A stretch of DNA of 64,000 nt from contig OZ026524.1 in assembly GCA_964019695.1 (NCBI GenBank), forward strand, positions 25,832,164 to 25,896,163, given 5' to 3'. Below are positions 23,100 through 34,612 of the stretch, one piece after another (the stretch's first letter is position 1; the number at the start of each line of letters is the position of its first letter). Position numbers and translations under genes: made by a program. The notes beneath the pieces were generated by a model. It did not search any database, had not been told where the DNA came from, and worked only from the letters and a program-made list of their open reading frames with translations. This DNA comes from Loripinus fragilis. Taxonomy: Eukaryota > Mollusca > Bivalvia > Lucinida > Lucinidae.

Positions 23100-25060
23100 T
23101 ACAAAGCTCTCCAAATTCTCAACTTGTTGGAGTAATTTTCCCATGAGCGAGCTGTGTAGGAATAGGGGTTGTACCAAGGTTCTGAAAACAGTTTATAGCT
23201 GGATCATCTTCATTAAGGGCCATGTAAGCATTTGCCCAAGTCTTCTTAGTGATCCCAAGGAATTTCCCACCCAAACAGCACCAGGGAAGTTGTGTAGTAC
23301 AATGAATTCTTGGCATTTTCGAGTTCCAGTCAATTGTACTCTCTTGATTATGTCTATTTCTCTATATTTACTTCCTTTGCATGTTAAAAATTTCAGGTGT
23401 GTTTGGGGTGCAAGTAGACCGTGAGAGACAAGATTGATAAGAATAATGAAGACCTCTGTGACAGGGGATGAACCCCATATCTAACGACAAGGGCCCACTT
23501 CGAATCGTACTAAAGGTCCTAAAATAGTTCTTACTTAATAGTTGTGCGCACACGTTTACATCCGAACGGCTGCAGTTGGAACTGTAGTTGGTTGCCAAGT
23601 AAACAAAGTGAATAACCTTGTATGCCCCCTTTCAATTATTCATTGCAGACAAAAATGATGTTCATATACTGCACAGTTAAATTTAATTAACAATTACGAA
23701 AAAGTAGGACTGCAAATAGAGCACAGCGAGTATTTATTTTTCAAAACCTATAGTAGGAACTATAATTCGATTCGAAGTGTGCCAAGGATGTTCTGCTGCT
23801 GAGGCCAGTACTTGGTTGGGTATAAGTGTATCAGCCTCCTCATGTTTAAGTCTCTTCCTTTAATTTTGGTGTCATAAGCAACTATTACACTGCAAGTAGC
23901 ACTGTTATGGAAATGTTCAAGCAGGCTCTCTGCAAGATATGCTGTCAAGCTTTTTTTGTCTTGGAAGAGGTGAAGCTCTTTTAGAGACATTTAAAGTTTC
24001 ATTTCAGGATGAACTTCATATTCTCTAAAGCAGCAAGGTGATCCCCTGAGCGGCAAGCGTTAATAAGACACAAAAGGCTATCAACCGGTTCAATATATTG
24101 TAACATGAACTGTGCCCATTCTCCAGTACTTCCTGCCTCATTTGGCTAAATGTGTGTTGTATGCCAAGACTGGATGTTTTCAAAGATGACATTTGTATCT
24201 GGACTACGCTCATGGAGAGTCTTTCTGAGAGATTTACATCGCATCCGTATAGATTCAGTCTTTTGCACTTGAATCGAATAGCACCATCATGATTGCTAGG
24301 CTGGTTGTGATATGGTATTTTATTCCTCGCTTTTATGCTTTGCCATCATAAATTTCACGTAGAGCTGCTGTATATATGTTTGTTTTCGTCTGCACATGTA
24401 TATTATCAAATCCACTACCATCAATTGTTTTGCCAAGAGCGTGAAGAGCAGCGAACACGATGTGCAGAACACCTGCTATAAGGATCCGATTGGTGTTTCC
24501 AACTGTCTGCTAAATTTGGAGTGCACAGTTATAAAGATCCAGGTCAAGCATAATAATTGTTTTCCTGTCTGGACCAACGACAACTGCAGATACAGTGTCA
24601 ACATCAGTACTATATACAAAGTTGTAATGTCAGTTGGCGAAGTCTTAAACCGGGGAGCAATTGCCTCAGTGTTTGTTTGAGTGATACTTCTGTGTGTGGT
24701 TTGACAGCAACAGTGAGCAAATTGCAGCCGAAATGGGCAGACCGTCTTGTTTGGCTAACCGTTTACTATCATCAGCTTTTACTGATACTGATATGATCGA
24801 TTTGTCTGCAGATTGTGTGTCTTGACTTTGGGAATCTCCCCAGTGCCAAGACTTTGGCCTTGACGCTCTTTAGTTTGAAGATGTTCATCCTCTATGTTTG
24901 TTATAATTTCTTCTGTTGTAGCTAGTACGTAAGCGAGTGCCCACATATGAGTATAGGTTTTTGACACCAATTGTTGTCTCTTTCCTAGCTGGCAACCTTT
25001 AAAATGTATAGGTTTTGCTTTATCAACTTCTAGTTCTGAGAGATACTTCACTTCAAATGC
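23100..25060 (-). pseudogene. HEEADT-family gene, decayed, inside the long-TIR element
   Basis: Read on the minus strand, pieces in different frames keep family order: a helical segment (about 25051-24779), TFSQMRQEVLE (about 24140), DKKSLTAYLAESLLEHF (about 23960), HEEADTLIPNQVLASAAE (about 23843-23790), and near the end GGKFLGITKKTWANAYMAL (about 23270-23215). I remember this order, HEEADT then a (F)TG..GGKF..KKTW block, from large uncharacterized families scattered through mollusc and cnidarian genomes. A PIN/XPG-like nuclease fold has seemed plausible to me, but that is inference. At least three frame changes make it a pseudogene. Confidence 0.6.
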
Positions 25061-25113
25061 AAGCCGCCCTTATTGCCACAAACTCTGTTTGTAATGTTAC
25101 GAGGCCTTGTTCA

Positions 25114-25197
25114 TTTGTTTGTATGATTTGATTCTTTAGGTCCCATCAACAATCATTCAGTTAAACAGGGGCGGGTCTTCCTGGGTTGAACCAGCCA
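25114..25197 (-). mobile_element. SINE fragment abutting the right inverted repeat
   Basis: gtttgatttgattctttagg..cccatcaacaatcattcagtt..gtcttcctgggttgaacca is the reversed 3' half of the SINE family (compare 12916-13099). It stops within a few bases of where the inverted repeat begins. Confidence 0.7.
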
Positions 25198-25950
25198 ACA
25201 AGGCACACAAAAGTAGTGGTCCTGTTCAGGATCTGGCAGAATGAGGTCAAGAGCTGGAAAAAAACCATAACTCTCCAATACATGTAGTTTAACCCTTAAA
25301 CAATCGATTAAGTTAAACGCAAAATAATCAATGTTGGTATATAAAACACATGGGAGCTATTTGTTTGATTTCTCGACCCTGTTAAATTACCCCACCCACC
25401 ATCTAATTAGTTTTTAGTGTGCAACCTTAGTCAGAAATGCCTCTAAATATTTTGTGAACACTAGGAAATTTTAAAAAACCACATCTGAATTGTAAAATAC
25501 AAGGCAACTTTTAATTCGTTCTATCAGTTAAAATAACTTTGTAAATGTTTACAAAGTCAAAAACGCATCAAATGGGCGTGGTCTTCATAAACAGCCCAAA
25601 AAGTTGGGCTCCGGCGCAAAAATAAAAGCCTTAAGAGCCTTTTATCGTAGTTAAAGTATTGAAAATGAATTTAGCACCTTTAAATCGCTTAAAACTGACA
25701 GTAAAATCTTAAAATATCATTAAATATCATTAATTTAGGGTTATGTTGTATAAACTTCTTGTATCTTAATAGGCGCATGGGCTTCTGTTTGAAAAGGGAG
25801 CCCAAATTGGGCTCTAGGGCTTGGAAAATTTGAACCCCATGCTTTTTGTGCTCAGAACAACTGTATCAATCGAATTAAGCAAAAAAATCAATTTTAGCAA
25901 AGAAATCGCACAAGATTACATCTGGACCCACACTATAAGTATATTATTTC

Positions 25951-26050
25951 CTCGTTTAGTGCACGACGATTACCAGGCCGTAGACTTGGCGACAACCTAG
26001 AGCTAAACTTTCATCAGTTGGCTGGTGCCTGAAGCTTGCCTTGGGCTAGC
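25951..26050 (+). repeat. Fragment resembling the RT element 3' region
   Basis: cacgacgattaccaggccgt ... ggctggtgcctgaagcttgc resembles 20581-20665 next to the RT element. Confidence 0.5.
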
Positions 26051-26141
26051 CTCTTATCTTTCATAATAGTTAGCTAATTTTATTTCATTGCAACCATCCT
26101 CTTTAACCAATGCGTAACCCATTTCGTACATTGCATACATG

Positions 26142-26368
26142 CTGTGTAACAGAATGGGTTACGCCTAGGTAAACGAGGATGCACGCAGTAGTGTAACGGA
26201 ATGGGTTACGCCTGGGTTAACGAGAATGTGAATGTTGTGTAACGGAATGGGTTATGTCTGAATTAACGATGACGTGAATGCAGTGTAACGGGATGGGTTA
26301 CGCCTGGATTATCGAGGATTGAATGCAGTGTCATATTTTGGGTTACACTTGGGTTAACGAGGATTGGA
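26142..26368 (+). repeat. 46-bp minisatellite, five units
   Basis: gtgtaac starts at 26144, 26191, 26237, 26283 and (worn) 26328. Each unit carries gtaacggaatgggttac, itself a short inverted repeat, followed by gcctgggttaacgaggat. Confidence 0.85.
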
Positions 26369-27474
26369 AGCCACAATCACAATGGAAATTAACAACAACA
26401 GCGCCTAGGGTGAAAATTTAGCCAGTGAAATAGTTTAAGACCCCTACGGCTACTGTCTTCCCCAAGGTGATGACTCTTGTTGTTCTTGTATCAAGACTTG
26501 TCGCGCGCTCCCATAACATGTGGAGCTTTTGCGTTTTGCCAAGGTTTAATGATTTACTTCTTTGTGCCTTTTCTAATTTCAAAGTACCATGTAGAGAGAG
26601 AAAGAAAGAGAGAGAGACCGCCTAGTACAGTGTAGGAAATAATACCAGAAAATTGAACAAAATCTGTTCAAGCAACTTGTACCCCCGGAGTCAATCGTGG
26701 AACACATTCTTGCTATTACAAATAAAAGCAGATTAGGTGATAAGGTTTCAATTTTCTCCCAGCATTTTCAAGATTGTATATACTGACCATTTGAAAGCAC
26801 ATTTATCTTAAACAACGATGCAATTTTATTTATTTATTTGTTTTATTGTAGATATATCTGGATCAGAAAAGTGGTGCATGCAAAGCAATTGTTATCAGAA
26901 GACATAGAACATATTTTTTTCATGCAACTGATCATTGCATACATTCTTATTTTTTTTCTAGTGTCCTTCTTACAAAGAATTATAAACTGATTTGACCAGC
27001 ACTGATTTTTTTCTCTGTGGTCTAGACTAAATTTACAGCAGGAACCAATTTCAAAGTGACAAGTTGATACTCAGAAAAAGAGCAACCAGAATTTCTACCT
27101 GTTTGAGGTATTCGGCATTATATTCTAGACTGAGTAGGCACATGACGTCGAGACAACGTCATGTGCCTGCCGGGATCTATTCTCAAGCGTTAATTGAAGT
27201 ATTGCTCTCCTGCGTGTCTATGTCGTCACACAGCATGGGTGGTCTTTCCTGATCACACTTATCGTGCAATTTTAGACATTTTTAAACGTTTCCTGTGGAT
27301 AGACAGCTGCAGGTTTTGTTTGTTTTGAGCCAAGGTGTTTGTAACTCTGTTGCAGGTTAATTAATAAAACAGTTTAAGGCCATGCTATTGCAACCGTTAG
27401 TGTCAATATCATGACAACGAGTGGCTTACTTGCAACATTATTTTAGATATATTACACAAAGTATTGCAAAACCA
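26369..27474. other. No gene seen; one hairpin
   Basis: It contains a (GA)-rich run near 26595-26620. There is a perfect hairpin at 27136-27168 (aggcacatgacgt, 7-base loop, acgtcatgtgcct). A small frame over the hairpin shows no recognisable domain. Confidence 0.4.
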
Positions 27475-28947
27475 ATCATGAGTGGGGCCTCCGGGGATTT
27501 GGGGGATCTGGAGAGAATGGCTAATTATTTTCAGGGAGCGGGGGAGTACTGGCAATTATTTAAGGAATTCAGAGAGCAAGTTCGTAGTTTTGGGGATTAA
27601 GGGAGTCCTACAAAAAGTAAAGATAAATTCTAAAAAATCTCACCTTAAAGGAAAGTCCTTTATTTCGTTTGATTTTTAAAAACATGTTGGCTTATGGGGG
27701 AAAGCCCACAGACCCCCTTGTAAAATGTAATCGATTTACTTTTGTACTAACATGCTAATCTGCAGTGGATTGGTATTGGTGAAAGATGTGGCGAAAAGAA
27801 ATTACTATTCTGGATTTATTATCCTTAAAATTATTTATTTTAGGCTGATAATAACGTATTTTGGTACACTCAGAATGTGCCAGATTATACCAGACCCCCT
27901 AGCGCTAACCTGAATCCATAAAATTACAGGGCTACTGTTATGTAATATTTGATGAAAAAGGAAAATCCTCCATTTTTTAATCTCTTTGGCTTCTGGGGGG
28001 CTATTGCCCCCAGACTACCCCCATTATAAAATGTTTATATATTTATTTTTGTACTAACATGCGCATCTGGATTGATCTTGGAGAAAAGTAAAGCACAAAA
28101 TCTGGGTTGTTGTTGATTCATTATCCAAAATATTGTTGACTTTTAGGTTGATAATAACATACTTTGGAACACTCAGAATGCACCAGAACGCACCATTTTT
28201 ATCAAAACAAAAATTCGGGGGAGCATGCCCCCGAACCTCCTAGCACAATTGTGAATCCACATCATAACAGGGCTACCTACACGCCTGGTACATGTGTGTA
28301 ATTCTCTATCTAGGCAATTAGATGATTTTTATTAAAACTTTGATGATACTTGCTGAAACTGAAGTTAAACATGTATAGGGCCTAATAGCAATTATAAAAA
28401 TACTTTCTATGGTTACAAATATAATTCTTTCACTTTGTCTAAAAATCTAGTTTCATCTGTTGGTAAAAAACAGTCCCTCCGCCACCAGAAAACCAAATGG
28501 TCTAGCTGTCCTAAATAAAAAAATCTAGAGAGCATTCCTCCATACCTACTCTACCAGGTACAGCAAAATAATTTTAAGGTTGGCCTTATGAGTTATATAT
28601 CATGCATTTCATTAAGATACTTATATATCAAGTATTCTGTGGCTAAGCCCTATATTTACATGTATAACTTAGAATATTAAGCGAATATTAAGTCATCCTC
28701 TGGTGTATAGCTTCATAGTTTTTTAAGTATGTTAAATTTAATCTTACGGAAAGAAAAATACATTTTAGGGAGAATTGGCTTATATTTTGGGGGATTTGGG
28801 AAGAAGCTGAATTAATTTTAAGGATTTGGGGAGCAAAGAAAATTCTTTCAGGGAGCTGAGGAATTTTCTTGTAGGAACTTGGGGAGATCAATGCATTGAT
28901 TTCAGGGAGCAAGGGAGCACAGACCCCTCCCCCTGGGGGCCTCATAA
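27475..28947. mobile_element. G-rich element with GAGGCCCC ends and internal duplication
   Basis: The left end is tgagtggggcctccggggat and the right end is tccccctgggggcctcat (short inverted ends). Both sides inward are GGGA/GGGG-rich. Between them, two tandem units of about 300 bp (about 27690-27960 and 27990-28285) share ttttgtactaacatgc, ctgataataac, ttggaacactcagaatg-like and cctagc stretches. The frame on the minus strand starting MLTLMRPPGGGV is a repeat shadow. Confidence 0.45.
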
Positions 28948-29087
28948 GTGTCAACACATTTTGACTGGACGTCGTAATTGCAACATTTTTTTCAACTTGT
29001 TTACACTAGCCGTTACCGTCAACGTGTTAACATTAAGCGTTGCTACTGCAAACGTTAGTGTCACACCATATTAATGAGTGGCTTATT

Positions 29088-29875
29088 CACCATCGCGTCA
29101 GCGATGGTGATATACGTTAGTACGCTTCCTTGGATACCGGCTTGCTTCTGAAAACGAAAGGTAGTAAAGAGGTCTACTCCTCTGAGCCGGAACACAAATT
29201 CCCAAGTGGCGAAAATTCGGATAATCTTGGCGTGACAAAATCAAACTCCCCACAGAGGTGTACTTCTGGTTCTGCTTTCAATCTGTGCGTACTTCAAAAA
29301 CGTCCCCAAGTCAAAGAAATGCGCGATTATAGTGGCTATAGCAAATGCTAAATTAAAACTATTATAAGTTGTGTCTAGTCAAAATGATGCGCTATGCGAC
29401 AGTTCTATGCTTTTTTACAATTAACCCTGGAGACATGGGGCCTTTGGATATTCTCCGCAAAGTGTTACATAATTCTCAGATTTAGACGGATCAGTTTCAA
29501 TATGTCCCGAGATTTATGCGCATGCCTCGCTTATAGATTTAGATTTAGGAATATGGATACATACATGTACTGCTAAATTGTCTGCTTGGGGAGGCTATGG
29601 TGAACTCTACCACTATTCAGTGTTTGCACTATTAGAGTTTTATTGGAATGTGGATATTTCCTTTTTTTCTTTTAACGGATCACGTATTTAGAACTTAGTA
29701 CATACAAATATTTAACTAAAACAAAAAATAATCAGAATTTGAAATGCATAAATAAATGAAAAAGGGTGGTCTCAGCAAATGCAAAATTTAAACACTAAAA
29801 TGTTTTCTAGTCTAGTAACTTTTATATGCTATGCGATGGTTCTAAGCTTTTTAAAAAGCTAACCGTGTGATTATC
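29088..29875 (+). repeat. 1-kb dispersed repeat, copy 2 (uninterrupted)
   Basis: It starts at CACCATCGCgtcaGCGATGGTG like copy 1 and ends tatgcgatggttctaagctt tttaaaaagctaaccgtg. It lacks the 1.44-kb insertion found in copy 1. Confidence 0.75.
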
Positions 29876-30001
29876 TTATTTTGTATCCGATTACATGTAC
29901 GATCGGGTTTGCGGCAGATTGTATGGTTTAATAAGAGAATACATTTCAGACTCATTTGCTTACACTGTGATTATCCGAGCAAATGCATTATTTTCTTTAA
30001 G

Positions 30002-30838
30002 GGTGAATGCAGACCGCTCTTTTGTCCCCCTGGCGCAATCCTTGGAACCTGTCGATGTATGAACCTAATGAGCAACATAACAGGGATGCGTGTGTTTCTC
30101 AGATTGAAAGTGGAACCCAAAGCAGGCCAAACCTTGCCATCAAACGAGGCGAAACGACGAAAAATGCGAATCGCATTGAGAAGACTCTTGAAAACTACAA
30201 GCGAAGGAAATGATGCGGAGATACTAGCAACATTCAAAACTGCCAACAGCGACCGACCATATTATTTCGTCATAGCAACAGTCACCTCAACACTTGGTAA
30301 CGACATAAAAGAAGCTACCAAACCTTTCCTAGATTATCTTGATGATTCAAACCCGATGGAAATAGCATTCGACAAAACGCAGTTCATGGTCAGATTAACG
30401 AAAAAAGTGCGGTTTAAGCCAGAATATAATGGAACATTTTTCTTTACAGCTGAAGAAAAGAAAGGTAAATCGGAACTGGCACCACAATATTTAAAGGAAG
30501 GCCTTCAAACATCGACGACATCCAGAAAGATACTTTTAAGTGAAGAGTACCAGTTACTTTCGCCACTTCTCTTCTGTTTGCAAGTTCAGCTAGATGGTAA
30601 CGAATACCAAGAGAACGATGGAATGCTACGACTAAACACAACAACTTTGACACGTACAGTCTATGATTATATCCGGGTCGACGACACGCATGCGCGAGTA
30701 TGCCTTGAAGAGTATCTACAAGCACCAACGGTTTATTCGGGCGCCGGACCGAACTTGCTGACAATATCCCTGTTAGCTCCTCGGCTACTAATCGCGGCTA
30801 AATGTCGTATGCTGTGTATCGTCTGCTGGTCATTTTAA
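30002..30838 (+). CDS. Exon encoding a possible orphan-receptor ectodomain
   Basis: The exon follows an acceptor (ttttctttaag ending at 30001) in phase 0 and begins GECRPLFCPPGAILGTCRCM. This cysteine pattern and the later segment TRTVYDYIRVDDTHARVCLE resemble, from memory, ectodomains of mollusc secretin/adhesion-like orphan GPCRs. The frame stays open about 278 codons. It ends in a hydrophobic stretch (NLLTISLLAPRLLIAAK) where a first membrane helix would be expected, then stops. No donor or further helices were found, and a foldback repeat follows at once, so the gene may be truncated. The family call is tentative; that this is real coding sequence is more secure. Confidence 0.45.
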   Translation, partial: GECRPLFCPPGAILGTCRCMNLMSNITGMRVFLRLKVEPKAGQTLPSNEAKRRKMRIALRRLLKTTSEGNDAEILATFKTANSDRPYYFVIATVTSTLGNDIKEATKPFLDYLDDSNPMEIAFDKTQFMVRLTKKVRFKPEYNGTFFFTAEEKKGKSELAPQYLKEGLQTSTTSRKILLSEEYQLLSPLLFCLQVQLDGNEYQENDGMLRLNTTTLTRTVYDYIRVDDTHARVCLEEYLQAPTVYSGAGPNLLTISLLAPRLLIAAKCRMLCIVCWSF

Positions 30839-30849
30839 AACATCTCCGC

Positions 30850-30925
30850 AGCAAACAATGTGGATCCAGATCAGACTGCTCCTATAGGAACAGGTCTGAT
30901 CTGGGTCCACACGGATTGCTGATGG
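30850..30925. repeat. Foldback GCAAACAATGTGGATCCAGATCAGAC
   Basis: caatgtggatccagatcaga and tctgatctgggtccacacgg form inverted arms around gctcctataggaaca. It belongs with the TTTGGAYCCAGATC hairpins elsewhere. Confidence 0.65.
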
Positions 30926-30996
30926 ATGTGCAGACGACAGCAAGGAGCTCTTACAACACTGTTCGTCTGCATAAGTCCTTGACGTAAGCATTTGTA

Positions 30997-31812
30997 TACT
31001 GAACAAAAATAGAAACCTTACACTTATTTAATCAGTACTATCTCCGCCAATACCTATCATATTTGTAAAAAAATCTTATCAAATTAATGGGTGTTCAATT
31101 CTTGGTAGATTTGAAACAGAGCTGCAGCATCGTGTGCTTGACTGGTGCCGTTGGGAATAAGCTAGGGGTCAAAAGTAAAAAAAAATCACACATAAAAAGT
31201 TCCGATTCTTGTTTTTATCGTCCGGTATGAAACATTGAGGTGTGTAGCATCTACATTTGCCGGCTAGAACCGCTTACGTCAATGCGCGAGTGTAAATTAA
31301 CGGTCTTGTCTTGGCGTTGTTTTCTTACATGTACGTCGCGTCGATCCTGTGCATCGATAGATATTCCTGTCTGCTAAAACCGTCTCAGGAGGCTATGATT
31401 ACGATAACACACGACTATGATTTGGGAGTCTTTCGAGTAAAAACATAGAAAATCAACAAATAACGTCCGCAAAGAATACTGTTCTTATGCTACGTGTATG
31501 CATACGTCAAAATGAGCGTACGAAGGCTTTGGCAGGTCGCCGCCTTACCAAGAGTAATACATGTTAGCACGGCAAAGATGTTTGGGTTCTCTCGCGTTAT
31601 TGCGTTGAATGATAATCTTCCAGACTTAAAAATGTGGTTTGACGTTTTTTTTAACGTTATTCATGAACGCCTGATCAAGTTTGAAACTTTTTGCATGGTT
31701 GTCTTGTCAGACGTGTGGCTTTTATATACGCATACTTTTCTATTAATAAATTTGCGTTAAATTGGTTAAATATTATTTAAAAACGTGTAAAGTTTCTTTT
31801 TTTGTTCAGTAT
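30997..31812. mobile_element. TIR element CTGAACAAAAATAGAAACC, 0.8 kb
   Basis: The left end tactgaacaaaaatagaaac is inverted at the right end (gtttctttttttgttcagta), with TA at both outer edges. The interior has small frames only. It is probably a non-autonomous Tc1/mariner-type element. Confidence 0.7.
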
Positions 31813-32057
31813 ATAAACATGTTTACAGCTAGAAGATGACTTCGGCAGACGATTCTCATGCAGGCGAGAGATAAGATTTGTTTAATTAATCATCAAACAA
31901 ATCTTCATATCAGAAAAATTTATACGTTTCTGAAAATACAAAATGGGCAATTTCAGACTTATATATATTTTCAATCAAAATGCATGGGAATGTCCACCAG
32001 GATGAAATTTCTCATATATAATATTGATGCATATTTTATCATTAGCTTTTAATAATA

Positions 32058-32920
32058 TACACTTGGAAAAAAGTTAAGCATCACTTTATGTTCTGAGGAC
32101 ATGTTTTGGAAATTCAAATATTTTCATAGCTTGGCGATACTGATATTTTTGCCTGAATTATTGACGTCTGTCAGATAAAGTTTTTGGGCTACGGAGGATA
32201 CAATATGCCACACGTGAATAATGTTAATTTTTCTGAAAGTAAGTTTGCCCTTTTGATTCTGTTCTCCATAGAAAACAGTTTTGGAGGCAAAAACAGCATT
32301 TAATGAAAGAATGGAGCATTCACAACGAATAAATTAAATTGGTTTTGAAAAGTAGTGTATTAGCTCCGAACCACATTACCGTAAATTATCTGCATTTTGC
32401 ACTAATTGCTATGGAAACAGAAATTCATTGATAATTCTGCTCTGCCTCTTTGACCGGATTGTTTGTATGAAAGTCTGAAAAGGCCATGTTCAATTTCTTG
32501 CCAAAATTTAGCAACTTCCAAAATGTAAAAACAAAGAACGAAATATAGCTGTGAAACCTACCATTGGTTAAGTATGCCTCTACCGTCAACAGTGGGTCAG
32601 AAAACTAAAACGGGGGTAACAGACTGTCAGCTTCAAGGGCGACCAACAATTAACACGATCAGACCTTATGTAAGGAAAGAATCACAAGAGATATCAATAT
32701 GGTCATAAAATCAGAAACGAATTTTCTGTATATAAGATGGCGGCTTTCTACCACAGGTGTTGCTGATCTTCGTCATTTTAACGCAGAAGTAACCTTGGAT
32801 CATACAAATTCTTATTATTTGAAAGAAGTTTGATGAAACATTTCTTAAATGTAGGGAAGTTTTAGTCTTAAGTTTACCGCTGCATTAGCCAAGGTGATGC
32901 TTAACTTATTTCCAAGTGTA
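32058..32920. mobile_element. TIR element CACTTGGAAAAAAGTTAAGC, 0.86 kb
   Basis: The left end cacttggaaaaaagttaagc and right end gcttaacttatttccaagtg are inverted, with TA at both edges (32058-32059, 32919-32920). The size and TA site suggest a Tc1/mariner-type element. An internal GRPTINTIRPYVRKES-like reading near 32640 might be a transposase scrap, but it is not convincing. Confidence 0.75.
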
Positions 32921-32934
32921 TATAAACCAGCAGA

Positions 32935-33095
32935 ATTAACCCTGTGAGAACCAACCCCTAGCCGAGTACTTTGGCAAAAAGTGAAGACCCAGATGAAATG
33001 CAGCATTAAGCGGCAATACTGTTTGTCAATAGATCTAAAAGAAAATGTTTGAAAATTATAATCGGTTACGCCTCCCCCCCCCCCCCCCCCCAATA
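32935..33095. repeat. GATGAAATGCAGCA hairpin remnant and poly-C
   Basis: agtactttggcaaaaagtga..acccagatgaaatgcagca is shared with 33415-33545 and 46185-46275. A C homopolymer lies at about 33073-33091. Confidence 0.55.
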
Positions 33096-33151
33096 TTTAC
33101 CAAAAGACCATCCTGATATTGAATGGTAAATATTCCATTTAATATTACCCA

Positions 33152-33382
33152 CCGGGCCGCGAAGCGCAATCGGTAACGTGTATGACTGCAGATCAGATAT
33201 ATCCCGGCCCTGTCTCATACTTTTGTGGAGATTGATCAATCATTTATATGGCCATTTTCCCCCTTCCACCGCTTAGTTAAGCTTGCCCAGAAGAAAGTGT
33301 GGTTAGGTGAACTGACCGTCTCGACATGAGCATAGGTGCTGACTAGGGCGTAAAGCATTTTAACAAACCAAACCAAAAATAA
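33152..33382 (+). mobile_element. Second tRNA-derived SINE type
   Basis: The head gcgaagcgcaatcggtaacg resembles a tRNA A box, and tatcccggccctgtc lies about where a B box would be. The tail is ttaacaaaccaaaccaaaaa. It is different in sequence from the AATCAAATC family. Confidence 0.5.
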
Positions 33383-33414
33383 GCGTTTTAAAAATATATA
33401 CTAGCAGTAATAAC

Positions 33415-33545
33415 CCTTTGAAGACCAACCACTAAACGGGTACATGTACGAGTACTTTGGCAAACAGTGAAGACCAAAATGAAATACCGCACAATGCAGC
33501 ATTTCATCAGAGTCTACACTGTTTGCTTAGATGAAATAAATCTAG
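33415..33545. repeat. GATGAAATGCAGCA palindromic repeat
   Basis: Arms ggcaaacagtgaagacc / agtctacactgtttgc and gaaat..gcagcatttcatc form a hairpin; related to 32935 and 46185. Confidence 0.6.
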
Positions 33546-33705
33546 TTCATAGAAAGAAATACAATATTTTTGAATTTATTCATGATAACCTGTTACCCCT
33601 CCATATCAGCAAGAGTCCACCATGACTTAACAGCAACATTCAAAACTCACATGCAGACGCCACCAAAGTGCCCGTTTCCAGCCATTTCGTCATGGCGCTA
33701 CTCAA

Positions 33706-33706
<1 letters not shown>

Positions 33707-33795
<89 letters not shown>
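33707..33795. repeat. (TTA)n microsatellite
   Basis: About 88 bp of TTA/ATT with one interruption near 33747. Confidence 0.95.
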
Positions 33796-34204
33796 GAGCC
33801 CATAAAGCGCTCCGCTATAAAAATGCAACAGACGACAATTTCAAAATTTGCTGCTTTTTTAAAAAAAAATAACAAATAATGCATGAACTTTTATGAGAAT
33901 CGTCTGCTGGTAGACAATTCTCATGAAATATGATACCGTATTATTTTCGAAAATTAGGAAAGATGGTGAAAAATGTGTCGTCTGGCGTTTTGAAGGTTAG
34001 AAGTAAGAAAAAAAAAATCCTTTCCCAAATTACGAGAGGAGGTTCGTACGGCCCTCTGCGAAATACGTTGATGACTAAAAAACAAAAACAAACATTGTCA
34101 AGACCCCCCTCCCCACTGACGTAATCTTCTAGATAATAAGGCATTTGTTTACATTTTTTAAATTTTAGAAGAAATAGACGTTTCCAAACAAACAGCTAAC
34201 TAAA

Positions 34205-34398
34205 TTAATTCGTTGTCTACAAGTGTTGTCTGCTGAAAACCGTTGCAGATAGTTTTGAGATCAGGCCAGACAAAAAGGTTGGCATGATCTGGATCCAAAC
34301 TGTTTGACACTATCATAGTATTCATGGAAGATTTTTTCGAAAAAAAGATGATTTTGAAAAAATATGGCAGATGACAAAATGCCCAGTGTGCAAAGAGT
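34205..34398 (+). mobile_element. MITE of the TTTGGAYCCAGATC hairpin family
   Basis: It shares gtctgctgaaaaccg, tgatctggatccaaactgtt tgacact and gattttgaaaaaatatggca with 16712-16945. It ends gtgcaaagagtt. Confidence 0.6.
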
Positions 34399-34458
34399 TA
34401 AGCTCCACTAACTCGGTAAACCTCGGATTAATTGTGGGAGATTGTGTTTATGGGACTA

Positions 34459-34612
34459 TCACACCGGATAGGCGGCAATCGAAAACGCTAATACCATCGG
34501 CGAACGTAGATCAAAAATTGTTAGAAACAGAGTTTTTGACACTGTTTCTAGCTTTTTTATCCTCGTCCGTCGATTGTTAAGATCGTTTTCGATTGCCGCC
34601 TATCCGGTGTGA
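34459..34612. mobile_element. 154-bp MITE, ends TCACACCGGATAGGCGGC, CTA target duplication
   Basis: Terminal inverted repeats of about 29 bp (tcacaccggataggcggcaa...) are nearly perfect. The 3-bp duplication CTA is at 34456-34458 and 34613-34615. An internal hairpin is agaaacagag..gtttct. A relative lies at 44057-44253. A 3-bp site is compatible with Harbinger-like elements; this is inference. Confidence 0.85.

Larger units (their letters stand above)
21736..25935. mobile_element. 4.2-kb element with long terminal inverted repeats
   Basis: The left end TAGTGTAGGTCGAGATGT is matched by the complement of the right end (cccacacta at 25935). The inverted repeats run 21736-22275 (left) and 25198-25935 (right). 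They share tgtgcgatttttgtgctaaa, attttacaattcagatg, ccccacccac and ggcacacaa stretches. The right repeat is longer, partly through an inserted gggctcc-rich foldback at about 25600-25810. The interior holds one decayed minus-strand gene. No transposase is recognised. Confidence 0.75.

Noticed and set aside
26142..26368. CRISPR-like array of evenly spaced repeats
   Set aside because: Repeat and spacer are both conserved (46-bp minisatellite), and the genome is eukaryotic.
28688..28957. 89-codon minus-strand frame rich in Pro and Ile
   Set aside because: It falls on the G-rich element end; no domain seen.
31494..31760. 88-codon frame in the CTGAACAAAAA element
   Set aside because: No transposase motif; ordinary codon content for chance.
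32058..32920. Intact Tc1-type transposase inside the element
   Set aside because: Only a short GRPTINTIRPYVRKES-like string is seen; no continuous frame or catalytic motif.
33570..33828. Open frames with Tyr, Leu, Ile or Asn runs
   Set aside because: They are translations of the (TTA)n tract.
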